From positions 310,001-374,000 of the forward strand of contig JAFIGY010000009.1 in assembly GCA_017849435.1 (NCBI GenBank): 64,000 nt of DNA, read 5' to 3'. A program made the translations under genes and the position numbers. Below the pieces are notes generated by a model. It was not told the origin of the DNA. It ran no database searches and saw only the letters and a list, made by a program, of their open reading frames with translations. Shown in pieces: positions 37,113 through 46,115 of this stretch (position 1 is the stretch's first letter; each line of letters starts with the position of its first letter). This DNA is from Chitinophaga niabensis (GTDB lineage Bacteria > Bacteroidota > Bacteroidia > Chitinophagales > Chitinophagaceae).

Positions 37113-37835
37113 ATGAAACGTCTTATCATGTCCACATTGCTGCTCGGCTTCCTTTCAGGTGCCACAGCTACTTACGCCCAAAGCGGTCCTTCCCTCTCCA
37201 AGAAAGAAAAGAAAGAAGGCTGGAAATTGCTGTTCGATGGCAAAACCACTAACGGATGGCGTGGTTATCTGAAACAGGACGCTCCCGGTGCCTGGAAGGT
37301 ACAGGACGGTGCGCTTTTCCTCGATACAGATGCTAAAAAAGCCGGCGCTTCCGGTGGCGACCTTATTACGGCTGATGAGTATGAGAACTACGAACTGGAA
37401 CTGGAATGGAAGATATCCGAAGGCGGTAACAGCGGCATCATCTTCAGCGTGCACGAAGATCCCAAGTTCCGCGCTACCTACGCCACCGGTCCTGAAATGC
37501 AGGTGCTGGACGATGCCAGGCATTCAGACGGAAAGATCCATAAACACAATTCCGGTGATCTGTATGATCTGATCGCTTCTCCGGCCCGCTACGCAAAACC
37601 GGTAGGAGAGTGGAACACTGCGAAGATCATCAAGAAAAACAACAAGCTGACCCTCATCTTCAATGGTCAAAAAACCGCTGAAACTACTATGGGTACAGAC
37701 GAATGGAAGAAACTGGTAGGCGAAAGCAAGTTCAAAACCTGGGAAGGCTTCGGCGCTTACGCCAAAGGCCATATCGCCCTGCAGGACCATGGTGATAAAG
37801 TTTGGTACCGCAATATCAAGATCCGCCAATTATAG
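37113..37835 (+). CDS. DUF1080 protein (3-keto-disaccharide hydrolase family)
   Basis: A 240-residue exported protein: signal peptide to about residue 23, then one DUF1080 jelly-roll domain (GWKLLFDGKTTNGWRGYLKQD to the C-terminal WYRNIKIRQL). Core features include ELEWKISEGGNSGIIFSVHED (about residues 90-110) and GPEMQVLDD (about 128). Members of this family cleave 3-keto-glycosides formed by C3 oxidation. It lies between a cytochrome and a ThuA gene; the latter starts 9 bp after its stop. Activity is inferred from family and context. Confidence 0.88.
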   Translation: MKRLIMSTLLLGFLSGATATYAQSGPSLSKKEKKEGWKLLFDGKTTNGWRGYLKQDAPGAWKVQDGALFLDTDAKKAGASGGDLITADEYENYELELEWKISEGGNSGIIFSVHEDPKFRATYATGPEMQVLDDARHSDGKIHKHNSGDLYDLIASPARYAKPVGEWNTAKIIKKNNKLTLIFNGQKTAETTMGTDEWKKLVGESKFKTWEGFGAYAKGHIALQDHGDKVWYRNIKIRQL

Positions 37836-37844
37836 TAACAGTAT

Positions 37845-38576
37845 ATGACCTGGAAAAAATACTTCCTCCTGCTGCTCGTACTGAGCGTTGCCATCGGCGC
37901 TTATGCTTTCAAAAAAGCAAAGCCCCGCATCCTCGTTTTCACTAAAACCGCAGCCTTCCGCCACGACGCTATTCCCGCCGGGAAACTGGCGATCATGAAG
38001 CTCGGCGCTGAAAACGGATTTGATGTGGATACAACAGAAGATGCTTCCCTCTTCACAGAGAAGAATCTGAAGAAATACAAAACCATTGTATTCCTCAGCA
38101 CCACCGGCAACATACTCAATGATGAACAGCAGGCCGCCATGGAATCGTATATCCATAAGGGTGGCGGTTTCGTGGGGATTCATGCGGCAACGGATACGGA
38201 ATACGACTGGCCCTGGTACAACCAGCTGGTAGGCGCGTATTTCCTCAGCCATCCGCAACAACAAACCGCTACCCTGCGGGTGGTGGACCGCAATCATCCC
38301 GCTACCCGGCATCTGGACTCTACCTGGATACGGAGAGACGAATGGTATAATTTCAAGAGCATCGTTCCCGGCCTGCATGTACTGATCAAAATAGATGAAA
38401 GCACGTATAAAGGCGGAAAGAACGGGGACGATCACCCGATGAGCTGGTACCGTGAGTTTGACGGAGGCCGCATGTTCTATACCGAACTGGGGCATACCAA
38501 AGAGTCCTACCAGGAAGAAGCTTTTCTGAAACATGTGCTCGGCGGGATCGAATACGCAATGGGAAGGAAGAAATGA
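37845..38576 (+). CDS. ThuA family protein
   Basis: A 243-residue protein with an N-terminal membrane anchor or signal (about residues 6-22) and one ThuA-like glutamine-amidotransferase-fold domain. Seen: ILVFTKTAAFRHDAIPAG (about 30-47), DTTEDASLF, GGGFVGIHAATDTEYDWPWYNQLVGAYF (about 106-133), and MSWYREFDGGRMFYTELGHTKESY. ThuA is associated with trehalose/3-keto-sugar use; its reaction is unsettled. The segment 38178-38219 is identical at the DNA level to 39011-39052 in the neighbouring ThuA fusion. Confidence 0.88.
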   Translation: MTWKKYFLLLLVLSVAIGAYAFKKAKPRILVFTKTAAFRHDAIPAGKLAIMKLGAENGFDVDTTEDASLFTEKNLKKYKTIVFLSTTGNILNDEQQAAMESYIHKGGGFVGIHAATDTEYDWPWYNQLVGAYFLSHPQQQTATLRVVDRNHPATRHLDSTWIRRDEWYNFKSIVPGLHVLIKIDESTYKGGKNGDDHPMSWYREFDGGRMFYTELGHTKESYQEEAFLKHVLGGIEYAMGRKK

Positions 38577-38598
38577 GCGGCAGGACATCAAATATTTT

Positions 38599-38630
38599 TC
38601 GTAGAGACGCAGCAGCCTGCGTCTCTACGA
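38599..38630. repeat. 14-bp-arm palindrome (TCGTAGAGACGCAG type)
   Basis: A perfect inverted repeat TCGTAGAGACGCAG / CTGCGTCTCTACGA with loop CAGC, in the 98-bp gap between the two ThuA genes. No T run follows, so it is not a standard intrinsic terminator. It resembles dispersed palindromes with GTAGAGACGC arms that I recall from Bacteroidota and cyanobacterial genomes. Confidence 0.8.
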
Positions 38631-38674
38631 GCTTTAACAACCGCCACGTTTACATTCATTACAAATAACCACTA

Positions 38675-41600
38675 ATGAAACAACTTTTTATTATCCTGAT
38701 CCTCGGCGCAATGGGCCTCACCATTGCCAGTTGCAGCAAATCGCGCACTGGCAACCCCAAAGTGCTGGTGTTCACCAAAACTGCAGGGTTCCGCCACAGC
38801 TCTATCTCCGCAGGTATCAAAGCCATTGAGCAACTGGGTAAAACAAACGGCTTTGATGTAGATACTACCGAAGATGCCGGCCGTTTTACAGAAGATTCCC
38901 TGCAGCAATATGCCGCTGTGATCTTCCTCAATACCACCGGTGATGTGCTGAACAACCGCCAGGAAGCCGACTTTGAACGCTATATTCAGGCAGGCGGTGG
39001 TTTTGTGGGCATTCATGCGGCAACGGATACGGAATACGACTGGCCCTGGTACGGAAAGCTGGTAGGCGCCTACTTCAGCAATCATCCGGAAGGTACTGCC
39101 AAAGCCAAACTCATCGTAAAAGATAAAAGCCATCCCTCCACGCAACAACTCCCGGCTACCTGGGAGCACACAGATGAATGGTACAATTTCAAGAACGTGA
39201 GCAAAGACACAAAAGTGCTCATGACCGTGGATGAGAGCTCTTACAAAGGCGGTAGCATGGGGAACGATCATCCGATCAGCTGGTATCACAATTATGACGG
39301 AGGCCGCGCATTCTATACCGAACTCGGTCACACGGAAGAATCCTATACCGAACAGCCTTTTCTTCAACATATTCTTGGCGGTATCCAGTATGCTATCGGC
39401 AAGAACCTGCTGCTGGATTACTCGAAGGCCACATCACAACGTGTTCCGGATGAAGACCGCTTCACTAAACAGGTATTGAGCAGCGGCAGCTTCTTTGAAC
39501 CAACGGAAATGACCATCCTGCCCAATCTCGATGTTCTCGTGGCACAACGCCGCGGAGAGATCATGTTCTATAACAACACCACCAAAACGCTTTCCCAGGT
39601 GGGCTTCCTGAACGTCTACCACAAAACGGACGTGCCCAAAGTGAATGCGGAAGAAGGAGTGATGGGGCTTGCAGCCGATCCCAATTTTGAAAAAAACAAC
39701 TACATCTATATTTTCTATTCACCCATCGATACATCCGTGAACCGGCTGAGCCGCTTTGTTTTCAAGGATAACAAAGTAGTGCCGGAAAGCGAGAAAATCA
39801 TCCTGCAATTTTATTCCCAGCGCCAGATCTGTTGCCACACCGGCGGCTCTATCGCGTTTGGTCCGGATGGTCTGCTCTACCTTTCCACCGGTGATAACAC
39901 CACGCCTTTCGACGAGCCCAATCAGCCTTATGTCAGCAAAGGCTACGGCCCCACGGATGACCGTCCGGGTCACCTGCAATACGATGGACGCAGAACTTCT
40001 TCCAATACGAACGATCTTCGCGGAAAGGTCCTGCGCATCCGCCTGAAAGCAGACGGCAGCTACGAAATCCCTGATGGCAACCTCTTCCAGAAATCTGATA
40101 AGACCAAACCGGAGATCTATGTAATGGGTACCCGCAACCCTTACCGTATTTCCATCGACCGTAAAACGAATTACCTGTATTGGGGTGAAGTAGGACCGGA
40201 TGCGCCCAAAGACGACTCCACCCGCGGCCCCATGGGTTACGACGAGGTGAACCAGGCGAAGAAAGCGGGCTACTATGGCTATCCGCTGTTCATTGCCAAT
40301 AACAAACCATATCGGGCCTATAATTACGAAACAGGAGAATCCGGTCCGTATTTCGATCCGGCAAAACCCGTGAACAATTCCCGCAACAATACCGGCCTTG
40401 TAAACCTGCCCCCCGCGCAGCCTGCATTCATCTGGTACCCTTACGGCAAATCGGAAGAGTTCCCGCTGGTGGGCAGCGGTGGACGGAATGCGGAAGCCGG
40501 ACCGGTGTACTATAGCGAGTACTATCCGAAAACGACCCGCTTCCCGGATTATTATAACGGCAAGCTGTTCATTTACGACTGGATACGCGGCTGGATCATG
40601 GCCGTGACGATGGATAAGGACGGTAATTATCAGAAGATGGAACGCTTTATGCCCGGTACAAGATTCAATGCGCCGATCGATATGGAAATGGGTCCTGACG
40701 GATGTTTATACGTACTGGAATACGGGAACGGATGGTTCAGCAAGAACCCTGACGCAGCGCTCTCCCGCATCGACTATAACGGCGGCAACCGCGCGCCGAA
40801 AACAGGATTGAAGGTGGATAAACTCACCGGCGCCCTCCCCTTCAAAGTCAAACTGACCGCTGAAGGCGCTAAAGATCCGGATGGTGATCCCATCACTTTC
40901 ATCTGGAATTTTGGAAACGGCGTGAAGGCGGAAACCAAAGAACCTTCCATAGAACATACATTCACTGTTCCCGGCGAATATCCGGTATTTGTGGATGTGT
41001 ATGACGATAAAGGCGCCAGTGTGAGGAGCAAAATGATCAATGTATACGCCGGTAACGAAACGCCGAACGTTTCGATCGATCTTATCGGCAACAAGATGTT
41101 CTATTTCCCCGGCAAACCGGTGAAATACGCCGTATCCGTTACCGATAAGGAAGACGGTAGTACGGCGACCGGAACCCTCGACCCAACGAACATCTATATC
41201 AAGGCCATGTATATGGAGGGGCGCGACAAGGCGGCCTTGCCGCAAGGGCACCAGATTATCTCCGGCGCCATCGCAGGAAAGAACATCATGGAAAGCTCCG
41301 ATTGCAAGACCTGCCACAAACCCAACGAGAAATCCATCGGTCCGAGTTTCATGGAGGTAGCCGGCAAGTACAAGGATGATCCTAAATCCCCGCAATACCT
41401 CGCGGAAAAGATCATCCGTGGCGGCGGCGGTGTATGGGGCGAAACAGCCATGTCCGCCCACCCCGGTATTTCCATCGGGGAGGCGAAACAGATCGTGGAA
41501 TATATTTTCTCGCTGGCAGGCGGCGCCAAACAGGAACCTTCATTACCGATTACAGGTTCCGTGGATCCGTCCGTAGGGAACGAAGTGAAAGACCGCGGGG

Positions 41601-42082
41601 TGTTCTATCTCGTGGCAAGTTATACGGATAAAGGCGGCCCGGGCATCCGGCCGATCACCGGCGCGGCAAACGCAGAGTTGCGCAATCCCAAAATACAGGC
41701 GGAAAGCTATAAGCTGTCGGACGGCATGGCCACCGTGGAAACCAATGGCATGAAACTCCTGATCCCTACGGCTAACTCCTGGGCGGCGTATAAGGATCTG
41801 GACCTGGCGGAAGTGAGCGGCATTGAGCTGACCTACTTCGTGCAGGAAACTCTGCAGCACGGATACACCGTGTCCGCGCACCTGGATAGTCCTCAGGGAC
41901 AGGAACTGGGCAGGGCAGCCATGGGCGCAGGTGCTGTGAAAGAAATCGCTGCAACAGCCACTATCCGGTTCCCGGCGCTCTCAGGGAATGAGAAGCATAC
42001 ACTCTACCTCGTGTTCAAAGCAGAAGATCCTGCAGAGAAAACACAGGTAGGGATCGATTTCCTGAAACTCTTAGCGAAATAA
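38675..42082 (+). CDS. Multi-domain lipoprotein: ThuA + sorbosone-dehydrogenase propeller + PKD + cytochrome c + C-terminal sandwich
   Basis: An exported 1135-residue fusion. Order: lipoprotein signal (IASCSK, about residue 20), ThuA domain (about 28-245), a glucose/sorbosone-dehydrogenase-type beta-propeller (about 265-690, with EEGVMGLAADPNF and CCHTGGSIAFGPDGLLYLSTGD), a PKD domain (about 715-790), a single-heme cytochrome c (CKTCH at about 877-881, distal EKIIRGGGGVWGETAMSAHP), then a beta-sandwich of about 145 residues resembling a carbohydrate-binding module. The joined propeller and heme domains suggest a PQQ- or calcium-dependent sugar oxidation with direct electron transfer. PQQ use is inferred; no pqq genes lie in this window. 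The distance from the preceding gene is 98 bp, including a palindrome. Confidence 0.9.
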   Translation: MKQLFIILILGAMGLTIASCSKSRTGNPKVLVFTKTAGFRHSSISAGIKAIEQLGKTNGFDVDTTEDAGRFTEDSLQQYAAVIFLNTTGDVLNNRQEADFERYIQAGGGFVGIHAATDTEYDWPWYGKLVGAYFSNHPEGTAKAKLIVKDKSHPSTQQLPATWEHTDEWYNFKNVSKDTKVLMTVDESSYKGGSMGNDHPISWYHNYDGGRAFYTELGHTEESYTEQPFLQHILGGIQYAIGKNLLLDYSKATSQRVPDEDRFTKQVLSSGSFFEPTEMTILPNLDVLVAQRRGEIMFYNNTTKTLSQVGFLNVYHKTDVPKVNAEEGVMGLAADPNFEKNNYIYIFYSPIDTSVNRLSRFVFKDNKVVPESEKIILQFYSQRQICCHTGGSIAFGPDGLLYLSTGDNTTPFDEPNQPYVSKGYGPTDDRPGHLQYDGRRTSSNTNDLRGKVLRIRLKADGSYEIPDGNLFQKSDKTKPEIYVMGTRNPYRISIDRKTNYLYWGEVGPDAPKDDSTRGPMGYDEVNQAKKAGYYGYPLFIANNKPYRAYNYETGESGPYFDPAKPVNNSRNNTGLVNLPPAQPAFIWYPYGKSEEFPLVGSGGRNAEAGPVYYSEYYPKTTRFPDYYNGKLFIYDWIRGWIMAVTMDKDGNYQKMERFMPGTRFNAPIDMEMGPDGCLYVLEYGNGWFSKNPDAALSRIDYNGGNRAPKTGLKVDKLTGALPFKVKLTAEGAKDPDGDPITFIWNFGNGVKAETKEPSIEHTFTVPGEYPVFVDVYDDKGASVRSKMINVYAGNETPNVSIDLIGNKMFYFPGKPVKYAVSVTDKEDGSTATGTLDPTNIYIKAMYMEGRDKAALPQGHQIISGAIAGKNIMESSDCKTCHKPNEKSIGPSFMEVAGKYKDDPKSPQYLAEKIIRGGGGVWGETAMSAHPGISIGEAKQIVEYIFSLAGGAKQEPSLPITGSVDPSVGNEVKDRGVFYLVASYTDKGGPGIRPITGAANAELRNPKIQAESYKLSDGMATVETNGMKLLIPTANSWAAYKDLDLAEVSGIELTYFVQETLQHGYTVSAHLDSPQGQELGRAAMGAGAVKEIAATATIRFPALSGNEKHTLYLVFKAEDPAEKTQVGIDFLKLLAK

Positions 42083-42099
42083 GTGAACGGATACGCATA

Positions 42100-42132
42100 A
42101 AAAAAAAGAGGCCCCCCGGGCCTCTTTTTTTT
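42100..42132. terminator. Bidirectional intrinsic terminator
   Basis: AGAGGCCC / GGGCCTCT stem with a CCC loop, preceded by a run of A and followed by eight T. It separates convergent genes and fits termination in both directions. Confidence 0.9.
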
Positions 42133-42154
42133 ATCATAGCAGATACTAAAAAGA

Positions 42155-42562
42155 TCATCCTATCTTCATCATCTTCTTCCGCATTTTCTTCGCCTTTTTT
42201 TGACTGGCATGCACAAAATTGATCAGCAGTACCACAATCACGATGAACAACCCAAAGAACTCCCGCGTTTCCTCGATCCAGGGCTTGGTCGCTTTCATGG
42301 TCTCCGCAATGTTTTCCGCATGATGGTCCGTCATCCAGCTTAACACGCCGTCTTTGGCGAAAAAGAGATAAATGGCATAGCCCAGGCACACCAGTATCCA
42401 GAAAAGGTACCAGCCCCGGTAATATTTGCGAATGGCCGCCAGTGCGCAGAAAACGGCGGGATAAAGGTAGATCGGCATCCATATGTAAGGGTCCGGATCA
42501 TTCCACTGAAGCGCCGCGAACAGCACAAATAATACACAAAAAATAACGTTGAAGATCTTCAT
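42155..42562 (-). CDS. TMEM220-family membrane protein
   Basis: A 135-residue integral membrane protein of the TMEM220 family. It has four hydrophobic helices (about residues 4-20, 27-42, 50-68, 105-122) and the characteristic ALQWNDPDPYIWMPIYLYPAVF after the first. The C-terminus is strongly basic (KKAKKMRKKMMKIG), presumably cytoplasmic. The family is conserved from Bacteroidota to vertebrates, and no function is established. It is transcribed alone, towards the shared terminator. Confidence 0.85.
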   Translation of the reverse strand: MKIFNVIFCVLFVLFAALQWNDPDPYIWMPIYLYPAVFCALAAIRKYYRGWYLFWILVCLGYAIYLFFAKDGVLSWMTDHHAENIAETMKATKPWIEETREFFGLFIVIVVLLINFVHASQKKAKKMRKKMMKIG

Positions 42563-43134
42563 GATAAAAAAATGAAAATGAATCAGGTAAATTAGTTAAA
42601 CTTACATAAAAATTACTATACAAACAGCAGTTATCATAGCCCGAAACTTTTTTGAAAAAAAAGGGTGAGAAAGTTTGGGGTGTTAAAATATTGTTATAAT
42701 TTTAGAACAGAAGGACAACAAGCATCATAAACGACAATGCATGAGGAACATCTACATCTGACCGGTTATCCAATAAACATATTTTTGCCTTTATAAATTC
42801 CACCATATGAACAGGCATATTTGTTGTAATACAGCCTGATATGGATAACCGACGCGTATTCTTCTCAGCAAAATCGTTTTTTCAGAAAGAAATGTTAAAT
42901 TTTCACACCTTTAGGTGAGCGTTGAACAATTTTTAATGCTTATATTGCATACGAAACATGGTACATGAAAACAACCCGGTACCATGAAAATGTTACCCCG
43001 TAAGATATTGGAGCTTTGCTCTGAAGTTTTCCTGGTTACTAATCAGGTTTTAGAATGGCGGAAGGAGAGGCACTTGTTGCCTCTCTTTTATTTTATCCAT
43101 ACCCTATTCCTTTGAAAATTATTATTTTAGCCTC
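42563..43134. other. Long AT-rich intergenic region ahead of the ebo operon
   Basis: No protein gene is supported in these 572 bp. The first 390 bp hold the start region of the TMEM220 gene and AT-rich DNA. The last 180 bp contain the hairpin-rich, terminator-ended stretch described separately, then 40 bp without clear signals before eboA. Confidence 0.6.
42950..43096 (+). ncRNA. Candidate structured RNA or leader upstream of eboA
   Basis: Consecutive hairpins lie in one short stretch: CATGGTAC (42957-42964) with GTACCATG (42979-42986); GGAGC-TTT-GCTCT near 43010-43022; CCTGGTT-ACT-AATCAGG (43031-43047, one G-T pair); and a final GAGAGGCA/TGCCTCTC stem (43065-43085) followed by a T-rich tail. 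A TATATTG box at 42941-42947 with a TTG about 20 bp upstream resembles a weak promoter. The terminator lies about 40 bp before the eboA ATG, so this may be an independent small RNA or a transcription attenuator of the operon. No known RNA family was recognised. Confidence 0.5.
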
Positions 43135-44028
43135 ATGGGATATGCGTACGACGAGCCAAAGATTTCTGCCCGGTTATACCAGATCATCCATCGCCATGCT
43201 TCAGACAAAGTCATGCAATGGATAGCGACACGCCTCAACGCCTGGCGGGAACAACATGCCATGCAGCAGTTCAACCTGGCATTTTCCGCTGCCCCGCGCT
43301 TTGTGGGCCGTGATGAGGTTACCTTAACCCCGGAAGAAACAGCCGCTCTTCAGCCTTTTACCGTGAACGGCTACACGCTGGATCGCCTGTTTCGCGTCTG
43401 GTGGCTGTTACAGCTGCCCATCGGCCAACAGGAAAAATATGTCTCCTCCATCGAGAACCTCTTCCATGCCGCAGAGATGAATGAACAAGTGGCCCTGTAT
43501 GGCGCCCTGCCACTGCTGGCCTTTCCTGAAGCCTGGAAGCTCCGCACCGCGGAAGGTATCCGCTCCAACATCGGGGTGGTACTGGAAGCGATCATGCTAC
43601 GGAACCCTTATCCCGCGGCGCAACTGGATGAACCCGCCTGGAACCAGCTGGTACTGAAGGCTTTCTTTACCGAGAAACCGGTGCATCTGATAACCGGATT
43701 GGATCAGCGGGCAAATCCCACACTGGCAAGGATACTCTGCGATTACGCACATGAACGCAGAGCCGCCGGGAGAACGGTGCATCCGATGTTGTGGCGACTG
43801 GTAGGGCCTTTCATCAATGAAAATAACTTTGCGGATATTGAACGGACCTGGCATTCGGAATATCATGCGGACCGGGAAGCCGCTGCTCTGGCCTGTTCCA
43901 TGTCCGCCTACCCGCCCGCGAAGGCCCTTTTGGCCCAACGCCCTGAAATGGGAACGGATATTACGACCGGCAAATTAACCTGGGACACGGTAGCCGCACG
44001 CCTCAACGGCGCACAAATGGCCCATTGA
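43135..44028 (+). CDS. eboA: EboA domain-containing protein
   Basis: A 297-residue protein of the EboA family, recognised mainly by its place at the head of a full ebo operon. It is soluble and helical, without signal peptide or membrane segments. Stretches such as PAQLDEPAWNQLVLKAFFTEK (about residues 161-181) and LARILCDYAHERRAAGR (about 199-215) are HEAT-like in look. No catalytic motif is visible, and the biochemical role of EboA is unknown. The gene begins 40 bp after the putative terminator. Confidence 0.8.
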   Translation: MGYAYDEPKISARLYQIIHRHASDKVMQWIATRLNAWREQHAMQQFNLAFSAAPRFVGRDEVTLTPEETAALQPFTVNGYTLDRLFRVWWLLQLPIGQQEKYVSSIENLFHAAEMNEQVALYGALPLLAFPEAWKLRTAEGIRSNIGVVLEAIMLRNPYPAAQLDEPAWNQLVLKAFFTEKPVHLITGLDQRANPTLARILCDYAHERRAAGRTVHPMLWRLVGPFINENNFADIERTWHSEYHADREAAALACSMSAYPPAKALLAQRPEMGTDITTGKLTWDTVAARLNGAQMAH

Positions 44029-44087
44029 TGCTATTGTGTGGAATTGCCCTTATTATTAATTTAAACTCAATTGTAATCTGAATTTAT

Positions 44088-45074
44088 ATGTGTTGCAGTG
44101 CTCAGCTGACGGAAAAAGATCTTACCCCCCAATCCTTTCATCCTGCTTACCTGGACGCCATTAAAGGCATGCGTTTCTTTGACCCGCATGTGCATATGAC
44201 CTCCCGTACCACAGACGATTATCAGGCGATGGCCGATGCAGGCGTGGTAGCAATCATCGAACCTGCTTTCTGGCTTGGCCAGCCGCGTACCGGTGTGGAT
44301 ACCTTCCGGGATTATTACAGCAGCCTTGTAGGATGGGAGCGTTTCCGTTCCTCTCAGTTCGGGATCAAACATTACTGTACCATCGGGCTTAATTCCAAAG
44401 AAGCCAATAATGAAAAGCTCAGCGAACAGGTCATGGAGATATTGCCGCTGTTCATCTATAAAGAAGGAGTTGTAGGTGTAGGCGAGATCGGGTTTGATGA
44501 TCAGACCGCGCTGGAAGAAAAATATTATCGCGCACAGCTGCAACTGGCCAAGGATGCAGGTTTGCCGGTGCAGATACACACTCCGCACCGCGATAAGAAG
44601 CAGGGGACGCAGCGTAGTATGGACATTGCCATCGAAATGGGACTGGATCCCTACATGGTGATTGTGGATCACAACAATGAAGAAACCGTGAAAGAAGTAC
44701 TGGACCGTGGTTTCTGGGCCGCATTCACGATCTATCCCTTTACCAAGATGGGAAATGAAAGGATGGTAGAGGTCGTGAAACAATACGGTACGGAAAGAGT
44801 GATGGTGAACTCCGCGGCAGACTGGGGCATCAGCGATCCGCTCGCCGTGCCCAAAACAGCGGCCCTGATGCTGGAGCGCGGCATCAGCAAAGCAGATGTG
44901 GAACTGGTGACCTATCGCAACGCCATCACTGCATTTGCACAAAGCGGCCAGATCAATGAAGCAGATTTTGATACTGTACAGGAAATAGACCAAAGTCTCA
45001 AGTTCAATGGCAGCACCGTTTTACGCGGTGGCCAACAGCCCAGACCCAATAAGCAATCCACTATTATCCGGTAG
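44088..45074 (+). CDS. eboB: EboB, TatD-family metal-dependent hydrolase
   Basis: A 328-residue TIM-barrel hydrolase of the TatD type. The metal-binding FFDPHVHMTSRTTDDYQAM lies at about residues 29-47. The metal-bridging acid follows in VGVGEIGFDDQTALEEKYYR (about 128-147), then LPVQIHTPHRDK (about 160) and the strand VIVDHNNEETV (about 190). It is longer than E. coli TatD (260). The gene is second in the ebo operon, 59 bp after eboA. Its substrate in ebo pathways is not known to me. Confidence 0.9.
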   Translation: MCCSAQLTEKDLTPQSFHPAYLDAIKGMRFFDPHVHMTSRTTDDYQAMADAGVVAIIEPAFWLGQPRTGVDTFRDYYSSLVGWERFRSSQFGIKHYCTIGLNSKEANNEKLSEQVMEILPLFIYKEGVVGVGEIGFDDQTALEEKYYRAQLQLAKDAGLPVQIHTPHRDKKQGTQRSMDIAIEMGLDPYMVIVDHNNEETVKEVLDRGFWAAFTIYPFTKMGNERMVEVVKQYGTERVMVNSAADWGISDPLAVPKTAALMLERGISKADVELVTYRNAITAFAQSGQINEADFDTVQEIDQSLKFNGSTVLRGGQQPRPNKQSTIIR

Positions 45075-45120
45075 TTACAAAAAATAACCATTTCTTCCAG
45101 CTTGAAAACCTGCACAAAAA

Positions 45121-46023
45121 GTGAACTATATCCTTACCAAACTGACCGGCTACCTGCGGCTGATGCGGCCGGCTAACATATTGACCGCTATCACCGATAT
45201 CCTGGCCGGTATTGCCATCACCGGTTTCCTGGCATCCGGCATGCCTGACGTTCAGGCTGCCCTGCAGATTGTTTGCCTGGCCATTGCTACTATCGGGTTG
45301 TATGGCGGCGGCGTGGTTTTCAATGATGTGTTCGATGCTTCCCTCGATAAAACAGAACGCCCGGAACGCCCTATTCCCAGTGGTGTGATCTCCCGCACGG
45401 AAGCGGTGGTGTTGGGAGTATATCTTCTGTTACTCGGCATCCTGGCCGCTTTTACAATCAGCGAACAATCCGGCTTCATCGCCATTGCTACAGCATTGGC
45501 TGCGCTCGTTTATAATCGCTGGGGCAAACATCATGCACTGGCAGGCCCGCTGAACATGGGGCTTTGCAGGGGACTGAACCTGTTGCTGGGCATGAGCATC
45601 CTGCCGGATGGCCCCTTGCGCCACGGATGGCTGGGATTGGTACCGGTATTGTACATTGCAGCGATCACGATGATCAGTCGGGATGAAGTGCACGGCGGCA
45701 AAACCCGCACCCTGCGGATCGCTGCGCTGGGGTACGGTGTCGTCTACACGATCATTTTCGTGCATGCAGGATGGAATCACCGCATACTGGAAGTATTGCC
45801 TTTTCTCCTCATCTTCGTCTGGCTCATCATGCAACCGCTCGTCCGCGCCATGAAAGATCCCATTGGTCCCAATATCGGGAAAGCGGTAAAGGGCGGGATC
45901 ATCGGGTTGATAGCCATGAACGCCGCCTGGACGGCCGCTTTTGCGCCTTTTCCCTATGCATTGCTGGTACTCGCTTTTCTCCCTTTATCCATGCTGCTCT
46001 CCAGAGCTTTTGCAGTCACCTGA
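45121..46023 (+). CDS. eboC: EboC, UbiA-family prenyltransferase
   Basis: A 300-residue inner-membrane prenyltransferase with about eight helices. The first Asp-rich motif NDVFDASLDKTERPERPIPSG (about residues 68-88) is the diphosphate/magnesium site; a second Asp/Glu loop appears around ISRDEVHGGKTRTL (about 184-197). It begins with GTG at 45121, in register with the family start MNYILTKLTGYLRLMRPAN; no ATG lies nearby. UbiA enzymes join a prenyl chain to an aromatic or sugar-like acceptor, and here the acceptor may be the product of EboD. Both substrates are unknown. Confidence 0.9.
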   Translation: MNYILTKLTGYLRLMRPANILTAITDILAGIAITGFLASGMPDVQAALQIVCLAIATIGLYGGGVVFNDVFDASLDKTERPERPIPSGVISRTEAVVLGVYLLLLGILAAFTISEQSGFIAIATALAALVYNRWGKHHALAGPLNMGLCRGLNLLLGMSILPDGPLRHGWLGLVPVLYIAAITMISRDEVHGGKTRTLRIAALGYGVVYTIIFVHAGWNHRILEVLPFLLIFVWLIMQPLVRAMKDPIGPNIGKAVKGGIIGLIAMNAAWTAAFAPFPYALLVLAFLPLSMLLSRAFAVT

Positions 46024-46115
46024 CCGCTGGCCATTTTTAACAATTTATTCCGCCCCATTATTCCCCTTTTTTGTACATTTAACCGCTTAAAAATTCACAG
46101 ATACCGGGCAGGAAG

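Noticed and set aside
38599-38630. Intrinsic terminator between the two ThuA genes
   Set aside because: No T run on either strand; the palindrome fits a dispersed repeat better.
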